Shown here in pieces: positions 53,415-61,706 of a stretch of DNA of 64,000 bases. The notes under the pieces are model-generated. The model had not been told where the DNA came from. It saw only the letters and a program-made list of their open reading frames with translations, and searched no databases. Position 1 is the stretch's first letter. Each line of letters opens with the position of its first letter. Position numbers and translations under genes: made by a program. Source of the stretch: Craterilacuibacter sp. RT1T (GTDB lineage: Bacteria > Pseudomonadota > Gammaproteobacteria > Burkholderiales > Chromobacteriaceae); the NCBI RefSeq assembly GCF_023502145.1, contig NZ_JAMFLI010000002.1:372001-436000 (forward strand), written 5' to 3'.

Positions 53415-53870
53415 ATGTACGGCAAATTATGGCTTGTGTTGGCGACCTTGGGTCTGGGGGCTTGTGCCGGTACGCCCCCCGCTCATCTCGGGGTCAAAGA
53501 CGGCCGGCTTGCGCCTTGCCCGGCTTCACCTAACTGCGTATCCAGCCAGGCGCCGGCCAGCGATGTGCAACATGCGATCGCGGCGCTGGAATTGCGGCGC
53601 GCCGATTTGCCATGGCCACAGATTGTGGATGTAGTCGGCAGCTTGCCGCGCACCCGCATCGTTAAACAGGAAGAGGGCTATCTGCATGCCGAAAGCCGTA
53701 GTGCCTGGCTGGGTTTTGTCGATGATGTCGAGCTTTATCGTCCGGCCAATAGCCAATGGCTGGCATTGCGTTCGGCTTCGCGTCTGGGTTATAGCGATCT
53801 GGGCGTGAACCGCGCCAGAATGCAGGCTTTGCGTGAAAGTATGGCTAAGGCGGGCTTACTGGCTGACTGA
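53415..53870 (+). CDS. DUF1499 lipoprotein
   Basis: A 151-residue protein with a signal and lipobox LGAC (MYGKLWLVLATLGLGACAG), then CPASPNCVSSQ, EEGYLHAESRSAWLGFVDDVE and RSASRLGYSDLGVNRAR, the full DUF1499 pattern. The two Cys of CPxxPNC may form a disulfide or bind a cofactor. Function unknown; found in many Proteobacteria and plastids. GGAG lies six bases before the ATG at 53415; GTG at 53412 is less likely. Confidence 0.85.
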   Translation: MYGKLWLVLATLGLGACAGTPPAHLGVKDGRLAPCPASPNCVSSQAPASDVQHAIAALELRRADLPWPQIVDVVGSLPRTRIVKQEEGYLHAESRSAWLGFVDDVELYRPANSQWLALRSASRLGYSDLGVNRARMQALRESMAKAGLLAD

Positions 53871-53935
53871 GCCCACTCATAGTTTGACGGGATCGGTTAT
53901 GATTGGGATCAAATTTTCTTCTGATGGTTGGCGTA

Positions 53936-54154
53936 ATGGATTTTTCTCATTTGACTGAAGAGCAGTTCACCAATATTTCCATGGTGATTTTTCTGGGCGG
54001 ACTCATCCTGTTTATGGGCTTCATTATTTGGGATCTGGGCAAGAAATCCAAAGCCGGCAAATTCGGCACCTTTGTCCTGTTTCTGGCGCTGGGTACCGGT
54101 GTTGCAGGCTTTGTATTCAAGAATGCGCTGGTCGAGTTTCTGCTGATGCGTTAA
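53936..54154 (+). CDS. DUF2788 small membrane protein
   Basis: A 72-residue inner-membrane protein with two hydrophobic spans joined by a basic KKSKAGKFG loop, matching DUF2788 (MDFSHLTEEQFTNISM at the start). Function unknown. The ATG at 53936 was chosen for the family N terminus; the ribosome site is weak. It ends 10 bp before a MITE-like repeat. Confidence 0.8.
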   Translation: MDFSHLTEEQFTNISMVIFLGGLILFMGFIIWDLGKKSKAGKFGTFVLFLALGTGVAGFVFKNALVEFLLMR

Positions 54155-54164
54155 GGCTTGTCTA

Positions 54165-54306
54165 AGAGCGTGTTCACGCTCTCGCGAGCGAGGGCGAGAC
54201 AAGGCGAAAACGGCTGAGAAAGCGGAATGTACAGGTGGTACATGAGCATTTCGAAGCTGTTTTTAACGCCGTATCGCCGATGCGCGGCAGATCGTGAACA
54301 GGTTCT
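54165..54306 (-). repeat. MITE-like repeat, copy 3 (inverted)
   Basis: A 142-bp copy in opposite orientation to copies 1 and 2, starting AGAGCGTGTTCACG and ending GTGAACAGGTTCT, flanked by TA on both sides. Its last base is part of the stop codon of the minus-strand gene that follows. Confidence 0.88.
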
Positions 54307-54542
54307 TACAGCAGGCTGGCCAGCGTTTGCCATAGGCTGCTGTTGGCAAACAGATCAAGCAGCAGTTGTAGCAGCCAGACAAACAGCAGCACGGCGACGA
54401 TGCCGCTTGCGACTGCCGCCGCGAGTAGCCCCAGCCCCAGCTTGATCCAGCTTCCGCGCGATATGCTGGTGACGCGAGGCAGCAAGGAAGCGAGCATGGG
54501 CGCGTAACGCAGCAGAAATTTAGCTGCGATCATGATTTTCAT
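54306..54542 (-). CDS. Small membrane protein, unknown
   Basis: A 78-residue protein with a basic, weakly hydrophobic N terminus (MKIMIAAKFLLRYAPMLASL) and a strong hydrophobic span (about 36-65). AGGGAT before the ATG supports translation. The stop codon uses the last base of the MITE-like repeat, so the native C terminus may have been longer. Follows the 51-residue membrane protein and TerB-like gene on the same strand. No family recognised. Confidence 0.55.
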   Translation of the reverse strand: MKIMIAAKFLLRYAPMLASLLPRVTSISRGSWIKLGLGLLAAAVASGIVAVLLFVWLLQLLLDLFANSSLWQTLASLL

Positions 54543-54585
54543 AGGTATCCCTGTTGTTTCATCGTGTGCTTGTCGTTTTTTATGA

Positions 54586-54741
54586 TTAGCCCAGATAGGC
54601 GATGCCAGCGGTCAGCGTGCTCGTTGCGCCAAGTACACCTAATAGACGGGCATCGCGCCTGTTTTTATCCTGACTTTCACGCCAAGCCGCTAGCCAGAGC
54701 GACATGCCGAGTAAAACCGAGATAATAAGGAGTGCGCTCAT
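54586..54741 (-). CDS. Very small membrane protein, unknown
   Basis: A 51-residue protein (MSALLIISVLLGMSLWLAAW at the start) with two short hydrophobic spans separated by a charged ESQDKNRRDARL loop. Its ATG overlaps the stop of the upstream TerB-like gene by four bases, so it is likely co-translated. Unknown function. Confidence 0.55.
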   Translation of the reverse strand: MSALLIISVLLGMSLWLAAWRESQDKNRRDARLLGVLGATSTLTAGIAYLG

Positions 54742-55151
54742 ATGACTTGTGCCTTGGCAGGGCGTTTGGTGCAGCACAGACCCCATTGTTGCAGCAGGCT
54801 GACCAGAACTTCGCACTCGGCATCGGCAATGTGGCGGTCGGCTTCTATGACCCGTGCGCAAAGCTGCAAGACTTTTTTGCGTAACTCGGTATCGTTGACT
54901 TCTTCCAGCCAGTGTTGCAAGGCCTCGGGCTTAAAGTGGCTTGCATCCACCCATGGCAGACCGGTCAGCAAATCCTCGCAAAATGTATGCAGCAGCGTAT
55001 GTAGATCATTCCGGCTTAGCCCCAGTTGGCGATAGGCATCGCATTCTTCCAGGATGTCCAGTTCGGACTGCGACAGGTGGCCGTCTGCAAGCATGGCCAG
55101 AATGATGATGCGGGCGGCAGACTGCGGGCTGTTTTGCGGGTAGGTACGCAT
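54738..55151 (-). CDS. TerB-like protein
   Basis: A 137-residue helical protein of the tellurite-resistance TerB type: AARIIILAMLADGHLSQSEL (the metal-site ADGxxxxxE pattern) and a repeated ARVIEADRHIADAECEVL. TerB domains bind divalent metals; no other ter genes are present, so a general stress role is all that can be said. AAGGAA lies before the ATG at 55151. First gene of a three-gene minus-strand unit with two tiny membrane proteins; divergent from the NhaR-like regulator. Confidence 0.75.
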   Translation of the reverse strand: MRTYPQNSPQSAARIIILAMLADGHLSQSELDILEECDAYRQLGLSRNDLHTLLHTFCEDLLTGLPWVDASHFKPEALQHWLEEVNDTELRKKVLQLCARVIEADRHIADAECEVLVSLLQQWGLCCTKRPAKAQVI

Positions 55152-55249
55152 GCTCGGGCTTCCTTGATCATTTGGCTTTGGGTCCGGCACAAAGTGTGTG
55201 GACAGGCGGAATATAGGGTGTAACTAAAACATAAAAAAGCAGACAATAA

Positions 55250-55264
55250 AGAACATAATGTTCT
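55250..55264. promoter_or_regulatory. Perfect palindrome before the NhaR-like gene
   Basis: AGAACAT-A-ATGTTCT, a perfect 15-bp inverted repeat 13 bp upstream of the regulator start and in the spacer shared with the TerB-like gene. Candidate operator, possibly autoregulatory. Confidence 0.5.
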
Positions 55265-55277
55265 GGAAAAACTGAAT

Positions 55278-56162
55278 ATGAGTCTGGATTTCAGCTATCG
55301 CCATCTCTACTATTTCTGGGTGGTGGGCAAAGAAGGGGGGATCTCCCGTGCTGCCGAGCGCCTGGGGATGGCCGTGCAGACCGTGAGCACACAGGTGCGG
55401 GAGCTGGAGCGCAGTCTGGGAGTGGAGTTGCTCAAGCCATCCGGGCGTACGCTGGTATTGACCGAGGCCGGAGTGGCTGCATTGCAGCAGGCGGATCTGA
55501 TTTTTCAGCTGGGCGAACAGTTGCCGGCGCGGGTGCGCGATGCGGTGAGTGCGCCGGTGTTGCGCTTATCCATCGGAACATCGGATGGCTTGTCCAAACT
55601 GATGGTGCACCGGCTATTGCAGCCGGTCATGGGTGTGCCGGGTCTGCGTCTGTCTTGTCATGAGGGCGAGTTTGATGACTTATTGGCCGATCTGGCCTTG
55701 CACCGGCTGGATTTGGTGCTGGCAGACCGGCCTGCACCAGGCAACCCCAATATCAGGGTGTATAGCCATGCTTTGGCAAGCTCTGCGCTGGCTTGGTATG
55801 GCATGCCTTCCTTGGCTGCCGAAGCACGCGTGGATTTTCCGCATTCGCTGGCGCGGGTGCCGGTGTTGCTGCCCAGCACCCACAGTGCCGTGCGTACCCG
55901 GCTTGATTTATGGTTCGAGCGCGAGGGGGTCAAGCCCTGCATCGTGGGCGAGTTTGAGGACAGCGCCTTGCTTAATACCTTTGCCGCCGGCGGGATGGGG
56001 GTGTTTCCTGCACCTGAGCGCGTGCACGAGGCGTTGATACATAGCCTGGGTGTCGAACGCATTGCAAGCTGCCATGCGGTGGAGGAGTGTTTTTTTGCTA
56101 TCGGCAATGAAAAAAAGGTGCAGCATCCTTTGCTGCAGCGCATCCTGCAAAAAGAGCGCTAG
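55278..56162 (+). CDS. NhaR-like LysR regulator
   Basis: A 294-residue LysR-type regulator. The N terminus SYRHLYYFWVVGKEGGISRA followed by VQTVSTQVRELERSLG is the NhaR pattern; E. coli NhaR activates nhaA and pgaABCD in response to sodium. No nhaA is in the window. The ligand domain has the NhaR-type LVLADRPAPG segment. It precedes yajQ and is divergent from the TerB-like gene. Confidence 0.87.
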   Translation: MSLDFSYRHLYYFWVVGKEGGISRAAERLGMAVQTVSTQVRELERSLGVELLKPSGRTLVLTEAGVAALQQADLIFQLGEQLPARVRDAVSAPVLRLSIGTSDGLSKLMVHRLLQPVMGVPGLRLSCHEGEFDDLLADLALHRLDLVLADRPAPGNPNIRVYSHALASSALAWYGMPSLAAEARVDFPHSLARVPVLLPSTHSAVRTRLDLWFEREGVKPCIVGEFEDSALLNTFAAGGMGVFPAPERVHEALIHSLGVERIASCHAVEECFFAIGNEKKVQHPLLQRILQKER

Positions 56163-56252
56163 CGGTGTTTACCCGGCCACGGCGTATGCGTGGCGCTGAC
56201 AAGTACAGGGGCGGGCGCTAGAATGTGCAGCCTCATTAAGAAGGAAGCTATC

Positions 56253-56738
56253 ATGCCATCGTTTGATATTGTCTCGGAAGTGAATCTGGTTGAAGTGCGC
56301 AATGCGGTTGATCAGGCCAGCAAGGAAGTTGCCACCCGTTATGACTTTAAAGGCTCCAGTGCGCGTCTTGAGTTGACGGAGAAGGTCGTAACCTTGTATG
56401 GCGACTCCGAGTTCCAGATCGAGCAGGTTAAAGATATTCTGGTCAATAAACTGGCCAAGCGCGGTCTGGATGTGCGTTGCCTCGATTATGGCAAGCTGGA
56501 AAGCGTGGGCGGCAACAAGGCCAAGCAGGTGATCACGGTTAAGGAAGGTATCGAAACCGAATTGGCCAAAAAAATCACCCGCATGATCAAGGACTCCAAG
56601 GTCAAGGTGCAGGCCAGCATTCAGGGCGAGTCCGTGCGGGTGAGCGGTGCCAAGCGCGATGTACTGCAAGAAGTCATTGCGATGATGAAGAAGGAAGTGA
56701 CCGACTTTCCGTTGCAGTTTAATAATTTCCGTGACTAA
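56253..56738 (+). CDS. yajQ: YajQ-family nucleotide-binding protein
   Basis: A 161-residue YajQ protein (two ferredoxin-like folds): [36 protein letters not shown]-type [16 protein letters not shown] and [10 protein letters not shown] at the end. In Xanthomonas the homologue binds cyclic di-GMP and acts with a transcription factor. AAGGAAG precedes the ATG at 56253; the longer frame upstream was rejected. Confidence 0.94.
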   Translation: MPSFDIVSEVNLVEVRNAVDQASKEVATRYDFKGSSARLELTEKVVTLYGDSEFQIEQVKDILVNKLAKRGLDVRCLDYGKLESVGGNKAKQVITVKEGIETELAKKITRMIKDSKVKVQASIQGESVRVSGAKRDVLQEVIAMMKKEVTDFPLQFNNFRD

Positions 56739-56765
56739 GTCCGGCTGACGGGTCAGATTTTATTG

Positions 56766-56777
56766 TAGATTGTATAC
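56766..56777. promoter_or_regulatory. Palindrome of GntR-operator type
   Basis: ATTGTATACAAT is a perfect 12-bp palindrome resembling GntR/FCD operators (TTGTATACAA core). It lies 80 bp before the EamA gene and upstream of a strong terminator. Confidence 0.4.
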
Positions 56778-56803
56778 AATATTGCGCGAGATCAAAGTCC
56801 TTT

Positions 56804-56840
56804 GCGATAGCGGATTCTACTATCCGCTATCGCCTTTTGT
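56804..56840 (+). terminator. Terminator just before the EamA gene
   Basis: GCGATAGCGGAT, loop TCTACT and ATCCGCTATCGC form a perfect 12-bp stem followed by CTTTTGTTTTT. It lies 66 bp after yajQ and only 12-20 bp before the EamA start, so it could end yajQ or act as an attenuator of the transporter gene. Confidence 0.8.
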
Positions 56841-56856
56841 TTTTCTGGTTTAAGCC

Positions 56857-57819
56857 ATGGATTCCCGTTCTTCCAGCAGCACCGCGCATGCGGTGCTGCT
56901 TGTCATTTGTGCCATTGTGTTCTGGGCCAGTAATGTCGTGATTGCGCGCGCTTTTCGCGCCGAACTGACACCTTTCTGGCTGGCGTTCTGGCGCTGGTCC
57001 TGTGCGACGCTGGTGTTGTTTCCCTTTGTGCTCAAGCCTTTGTGGCGGGAACGTGCACAATTGTGGGCAGTGCGTGGGCGGCTGTTCTGGCTGGCACTGT
57101 TCGGCATTATGGGCAACAACGCCTTTATCTATCTTGGGGTCGCCAGCGCCAGCGCCACCAGCGCGGCCGCCTTGCAGACCTTTACCCCGGTGTGGATCAT
57201 GCTGCTAGGTGCCCTGGTGCTGGGGCGGCGCCTGCCTTTACTGGCGTGGGCCGGGGTGGTGTGCGCGGTTGCCGGGGCATTGACCATTGCCACCGAAGGA
57301 AATCTGGCCTCGATTGTGGCGCTGCAGATGGGGGCGGGCGAGGCTTGGCTGATTGCGGCCAGCCTGTGCTGGGCGATTTACACGCTGATCGTGATGACCT
57401 TGCCGCGTGAACTGAATGCCGGCGCTTTGCTGGCCATCCAGATGGCGCTGGGGTCTTTGCTGTTGCTGCCCTTGGCGCTGGTGTTCGAGCCGGCGACGCT
57501 GGCGCCGGCCCTGTGGAGTAGTGAGACCATGGTGGCCGTGCTGTATCTGGGGGTTTTTCCTTCGGTGCTTGCCTATGTGTTCTACAACCGGGCAGTCAAG
57601 GTGCTGGGCGGCGAGCGTACCGGCAACTTTATGAACCTGCTGCCGGCGGCTTCGAGCTTGCTGTCTTTTGTTTTTCTGGGCGAGATGCTGCAAGGCTTCC
57701 ATTTGCTGGGCTTTGCCGGAATCATGGGCGGGATCGTCTTGTCGGCGGGTACTAAGCCTAGCCTGCCGCGCTGGCTGCGCGAATTGGTGCGTGGCAATAT
57801 CTTGCCGATGTCGCGTTAA
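56857..57819 (+). CDS. EamA/DMT-family transporter
   Basis: A 320-residue inner-membrane exporter with ten hydrophobic spans in two EamA repeats (about 10-145 and 160-300). ASNVVIARAFRAELTPFWL, ATSAAALQTFTPVW and GGERTGNFMNLLPAAS match the drug/metabolite transporter superfamily, which exports amino acids or metabolites; the substrate is unknown. No clear ribosome site precedes the ATG and the gene sits just after a strong hairpin, suggesting tight control. Confidence 0.88.
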   Translation: MDSRSSSSTAHAVLLVICAIVFWASNVVIARAFRAELTPFWLAFWRWSCATLVLFPFVLKPLWRERAQLWAVRGRLFWLALFGIMGNNAFIYLGVASASATSAAALQTFTPVWIMLLGALVLGRRLPLLAWAGVVCAVAGALTIATEGNLASIVALQMGAGEAWLIAASLCWAIYTLIVMTLPRELNAGALLAIQMALGSLLLLPLALVFEPATLAPALWSSETMVAVLYLGVFPSVLAYVFYNRAVKVLGGERTGNFMNLLPAASSLLSFVFLGEMLQGFHLLGFAGIMGGIVLSAGTKPSLPRWLRELVRGNILPMSR

Positions 57820-57822
57820 ATT

Positions 57823-57849
57823 AAAAGCCGGCGGCAGGGCGCCGCCGGC
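57823..57849 (-). terminator. Terminator of the folE-BLUF unit
   Basis: GCCGGCGGC and GCCGCCGGC with a five-base loop; on the minus strand TTTTAATTT follows the stem, six bp past the BLUF stop. Confidence 0.75.
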
Positions 57850-57854
57850 GGGTA

Positions 57855-58283
57855 TCAGCCTACGCGGCCGACAATGGCGGCGGTGGCAATCAGCTCTTCC
57901 AGCAACGCGATCGAGGCCTTACCGCTGACCACAAAGGGGTTCAGCTCGGGCTTCTCCGAATACTTCAGCAAGGTGCCCGGATTGACCTTGGCCAGATTGA
58001 CCTGGCCCATGGTCCAGTTGGCAAAACGCCGCTCGCTGATTTCCTCGAAATGCAGCAACTCGACGCCATGATGGCGCGTGTCGGCAGAAATCCGGCTGTA
58101 AAGCGCCGACACTTCGGCCCGGCCACCTTCCAGTACCTGCATGAAAATATCCCCGCTAAAACACAGAATGCCAGTCAGGCCGTTGGCCGGATTGTGTGCA
58201 TGTGACTGCGCCAGAATCGAGTCCAGCAGATCCTGGGTGTGGGGCTGAACGGCACGACTAGCATAAAGCAGGCGAACGAGCAT
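57855..58283 (-). CDS. Stand-alone BLUF-domain blue-light sensor
   Basis: A 142-residue single-domain BLUF flavoprotein. The FAD site residues are visible: Tyr in RLLYASRA, Asn in NPANGLTGIL, Gln in GDIFMQVLEG, and the Trp/Met strand FANWTMGQV. BLUF proteins of this length (PixD, BlrB type) signal blue light through partner proteins rather than a fused enzyme. It lies 11 bp after folE on the same strand and likely shares its mRNA. No obvious output gene is next to it. Confidence 0.92.
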   Translation of the reverse strand: MLVRLLYASRAVQPHTQDLLDSILAQSHAHNPANGLTGILCFSGDIFMQVLEGGRAEVSALYSRISADTRHHGVELLHFEEISERRFANWTMGQVNLAKVNPGTLLKYSEKPELNPFVVSGKASIALLEELIATAAIVGRVG

Positions 58284-58294
58284 GGTGTGTGTCC

Positions 58295-59017
58295 TCAGTT
58301 TTTATTGGGAAGGAGCGCAAGAAACTCACGGCGCAGGTCTGGATTCTTCAGGAAAGAGCCGCGCATCACGCTATTGATCATCTTGGAATCCATATCCTTC
58401 ACGCCGCGCCAGTGCATGCAGAAATGATCCGCTTCCATCACGATAGCCAGCCCGTCCGGGCTCATCTTGTCTTGCAGTAAATTGGCCAGCTGGATCACGG
58501 CTTCTTCCTGTATCTGCGGACGGCTCATCGTCCACTCGGCCAGGCGCGCATACTTGGACAGACCGATCAGATTGGAGTGCTCGTTGGGCATCACGCCTAT
58601 CCACAGGCGGCCGATAATCGGACAGAAGTGGTGTGAACAGGCGCTGCGTACGGTAATCGGGCCGACGATCATCAGCTCATTCAGATGTTCGGCATTAGGG
58701 AACTCGGTCACCGGCGGTTGCTCGACATAGCGCCCCTTGAACACCTCGTTCAGGTACATCTTGGCCACGCGCCGTGCCGTATCTTGCGTGTTGTGGTCGC
58801 TCTCGGTATCGATGACCAGGCTTTCCAGCACACCCTTCATCTTGAGCTGAACCTCATCCAGCAGCTCTGCCATTTCTCCCGGCTCGATATAGGCCGCGAT
58901 ATTGTCATTGGCGTGAAACCGCTGGCCGCTGCGGCGGATGCGCTCGCGGATGCGGCTGGAGACGGGCGTTGTGTATTCGGTGCTGCCGTTGCTTTCCGGC
59001 TTGATGTCAGTGCTCAC
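58295..59017 (-). CDS. folE: GTP cyclohydrolase I
   Basis: A 240-residue FolE1, making dihydroneopterin triphosphate for folate (and pterin) synthesis. Zinc ligands are in RSACSHHFCPIIG and FCMHWRGVKD; MIVGPITV and GLSKYARL are conserved. The start is taken as GTG at 59017 because AGGA is about eight bases upstream; a TTG two codons earlier (59023) is too near that site. The N terminus is about 20 residues longer than in E. coli. Forms a unit with the BLUF gene downstream. Confidence 0.92.
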   Translation of the reverse strand: MSTDIKPESNGSTEYTTPVSSRIRERIRRSGQRFHANDNIAAYIEPGEMAELLDEVQLKMKGVLESLVIDTESDHNTQDTARRVAKMYLNEVFKGRYVEQPPVTEFPNAEHLNELMIVGPITVRSACSHHFCPIIGRLWIGVMPNEHSNLIGLSKYARLAEWTMSRPQIQEEAVIQLANLLQDKMSPDGLAIVMEADHFCMHWRGVKDMDSKMINSVMRGSFLKNPDLRREFLALLPNKN

Positions 59018-60188
59018 GCGCAAGGTCCTGTTCTGATGTCGCTAACTACGGCAGGGCTGGAGTAGGCCGTGCCGAACGGATGACAGCGAGTGTAGGGCAA
59101 ATGCCGCATGCCGTCGATTAGCAGGGTGGAGGCTTACTTCAAGAACACAATATGGGATATAGGCTGTTTGCTATCAGCGCATTCGATGCGGCGCCGGGAA
59201 GTCGCTAGGACGAGTGGACTGACACATATTGTGAGCCAGGGCCTGCGTGCCGGGGGCGCGTATTTTGTGCTGGCGGCGCGTTGATTTTGCCATGCTTCCC
59301 CTTCTCCACTGAAAACACTTCCGCGAAATACGGGCTGATTCAGTGTGTGTTACGCAGATAGTCGTGCGCTGTCGCAAACTATAGATAACGATCAATAACT
59401 AATATTTAACGTATATGGCATATTCGCAGCTTGCTATATTCATCGATAGCCACCGCATGCAAGGTGATGCGGTGCGGGGCGCTGCCTTGGCGTGGCGAAC
59501 CGTGAAAAACGTTGCCGAATCTGGCTTGATGTGTATCGGGGCATGGGGGAAGCAAGATTTTGAGTTGCAGGCATGGAAAAAGTGGAGCGGTGAACATCGG
59601 CATCATTCTACTGAAATGGTCAGCTCGTACTTTAAGCCCGGGCGCAGGGTGATTGCTGGCTTTGCCAGTCGTTAAAACGCCTGTTTTGAGTGCCGTCAGC
59701 AGACGGTAAGGGGCGCGAATGATGGCTGCTATCTTTGCTTGGTGAGGAGGGCGGCCGAGGCGTGTACTCACGCAGAGAGTCGCGGGAAAGTGCGATGACA
59801 AATAAGTTAATTGGCCGATCGCGCTTAATCGTATGGTATTTATTTTTAATATTTTCGCTGTGATAAATATATTATTGCTATTTGTTAATGCGTTGCACAT
59901 TACCATTATATTTATGTCATATGCCGCTAAAAAAACAATTTCTACCCCTTTTCATGGTGTTGACTTGCATATTGCTCAGGTTTATATTCAATTTTTTCTT
60001 GCTTAATGGCTTGATTAAAGTCTAGGTTTGTAAGGCAATATTTGCCGGGTGTTCAGGTGTCTGCGTTTATGTAGGCTGCTGAATAAGGTTTGCATCCCGG
60101 ATTAGGCTGTGGCGACTGCCGATATGGAAGTGGAGCATGTTATTGCCACGCAACTCTCTTAAATACAGCATAAAGGTTTGGTACTATT
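59018..60188. other. AT-rich gap without convincing genes
   Basis: About 1.17 kb, clearly richer in A and T than the rest of the window from about 59.3 kb on. ORFs of 86 residues (59415-59675, plus) and 166 residues (59406-59906, minus) overlap each other, lack good ribosome sites and resemble nothing known. The first part should hold the folE promoter; the last 230 bp hold the promoter and leader of the triple-RidA gene. Looks like the border of acquired DNA. Confidence 0.6.
59960..59988 (+). promoter_or_regulatory. Strong sigma-70 promoter for the triple-RidA gene
   Basis: TTGACT (59960-59965, 5/6) and TATATT (59983-59988, 5/6) with a 17-base spacer. The start near 59995 would give an unusually long leader of about 190 bases, with a GGCAA/TTGCC hairpin inside. 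Confidence 0.6.
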
Positions 60189-61460
60189 ATGAGTAGCTAT
60201 AACGCGGTATTAGCAAGAAATACAGAAAATGCACCTAAAGCTATTGGGCTGTATTCGCAGACTGTAGCTTTCTCTCATTATAATAATCTTTCCGCCCAGC
60301 TGCCGGTCGACCCAAAAACGGGTAAATTGGTTGCCGGTGGTGTTAAAGAGCAGGCTAAGCAGTGCTTCAATAATATCAAGGCAGTTGTGGAAAGTATTGA
60401 CCACGCCATGGACGATGTTGTCCGGATTACCATCTTCCTCAAGAATATCGCTGATCTTGATGCCGTGAGCGAAGTTTACGCATCGTTCTTCTCCGGCTAT
60501 ATGCCAACGCTGACAACTGTCGCCGTATCCGCTTTGCCGATGGATGCTCAGGTGCAAGTTGAAGCCCTTATTTCGAATGGTGTAGGTACTATTCCTGGCG
60601 CGCCACAGGCCGGTGATCTTATCAAGACGACCCATAACACGGAAAATGCACCGGTGAGCGCGCTGTCCACGCAAACAGTTGCATTCTCGCATTACAATAA
60701 TATTTCTGCTCAATTGCCTATCGATCCTAAAACCGGAAAACTGGTCGCAGGTGGCGTGAAAGAGCAAGCGGCTCAGTGTCTGAAAAACGTGAAGGCGATT
60801 CTTGAAGGGATCGACGTACCTTTTGACGATATCGTTAAGGTCAATGTCTTCCTGAAAAACTTCTCGGATATTGATGCCGTAAACGAAGTTTATACGACAT
60901 TCTTCCCTGATTCGGCGATTGCTAGAACCGTAGCCTATGTTCCTGCACGCACTGTTATTGCCGCAGCTGCTTTGCCTATGGATGCGCTGGTGCAAGTCGA
61001 AGTGGTGGTATCGCACGGTGACGGCACGCCGCCGCAAGCGGTTGAAGATAGGCATGGTCTCGTTATCTGGGCAAACAATACCGATAATGCGCCTAAAAAT
61101 GCCCTGTCCACGCAAACGGTAGCTTTCTCCCACTACAACCATCTTTCGGCACAATTGCCTTTGAATGCGAAGACGGGCGAAATGGTGGCGGGTGGTGTTA
61201 AGGAACAGGCAGAACAGTGCCTGAAAAACATCAAGGCTATTGTCGAGAGCATCGGCCATGTGCTGGGTGACGTGGTTAAGGTCAACGTCTTCCTGAAAAA
61301 TATCGAAGATATGAATGCAGTAGACGAGGTTTACACCACGTTCTTCCCTGGTGGCGTACCAGCTCGCAGGACCGTGGGTGTGTCCGCATTGCCTCACGAT
61401 GCGCTGATCCAGATTGATGTCGTCGTAGCGAATGCCGAAGGTACGCCACCTAAGGCATAA
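60189..61460 (+). CDS. Triple-RidA-domain protein (single-chain pseudotrimer)
   Basis: A 423-residue protein of three tandem RidA/YjgF domains (about 5-135, 150-282, 297-420), each with the pattern TVAFSHYNNLSAQLP, GGVKEQA and LKNIKAI. Normal RidA is a homotrimer of ~130-residue chains with active sites at the interfaces, hydrolysing reactive enamines/imines. Here the catalytic Arg (PARxxV) is kept in domains 2 (R254) and 3 (R393) but is Leu108 in domain 1. The conserved Glu near the C terminus is Gln in all three (Q123, Q269, Q408), and the YSQ motif remains only in domain 1. Domain 2 carries a short insert before PAR. No signal peptide. Own promoter and terminator. True deaminase activity is uncertain; a covalent trimer is inferred. 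Confidence 0.9.
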   Translation: MSSYNAVLARNTENAPKAIGLYSQTVAFSHYNNLSAQLPVDPKTGKLVAGGVKEQAKQCFNNIKAVVESIDHAMDDVVRITIFLKNIADLDAVSEVYASFFSGYMPTLTTVAVSALPMDAQVQVEALISNGVGTIPGAPQAGDLIKTTHNTENAPVSALSTQTVAFSHYNNISAQLPIDPKTGKLVAGGVKEQAAQCLKNVKAILEGIDVPFDDIVKVNVFLKNFSDIDAVNEVYTTFFPDSAIARTVAYVPARTVIAAAALPMDALVQVEVVVSHGDGTPPQAVEDRHGLVIWANNTDNAPKNALSTQTVAFSHYNHLSAQLPLNAKTGEMVAGGVKEQAEQCLKNIKAIVESIGHVLGDVVKVNVFLKNIEDMNAVDEVYTTFFPGGVPARRTVGVSALPHDALIQIDVVVANAEGTPPKA

Positions 61461-61538
61461 CAGTCTTGAATGGGTAGACACGGAAACAGTGATGATTTCG
61501 TGTTGATGTCGGGGCGCGCAAGTCGCGTCACCACACAT

Positions 61539-61572
61539 AAAAGGAGGCCGGTAGATTCCGGCCTCCTTTTTT
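61539..61572 (+). terminator. Terminator of the triple-RidA gene
   Basis: AAAAGGAGGCCGG, loop TAGATT, CCGGCCTCCTTTT plus further T: a perfect 13-bp stem with T-run. Confidence 0.93.
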
Positions 61573-61706
61573 ATGGGCCGCATGGATTGCGCCGCAGATG
61601 GAAAAAGTAATGGCGGAGCGGTGGATAGGTAAAACGGGCTGCGAGCAGATATATAGTGCGCATCGCAGGGCGTTAACACCAACGTGCAATGAGGTATAGT
61701 CAAGAA

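Noticed and set aside
59406-59906. 166-codon minus and 86-codon plus ORFs in the AT-rich gap
   Set aside because: They overlap each other, have no good ribosome site and no recognisable features; left as uncertain noncoding.
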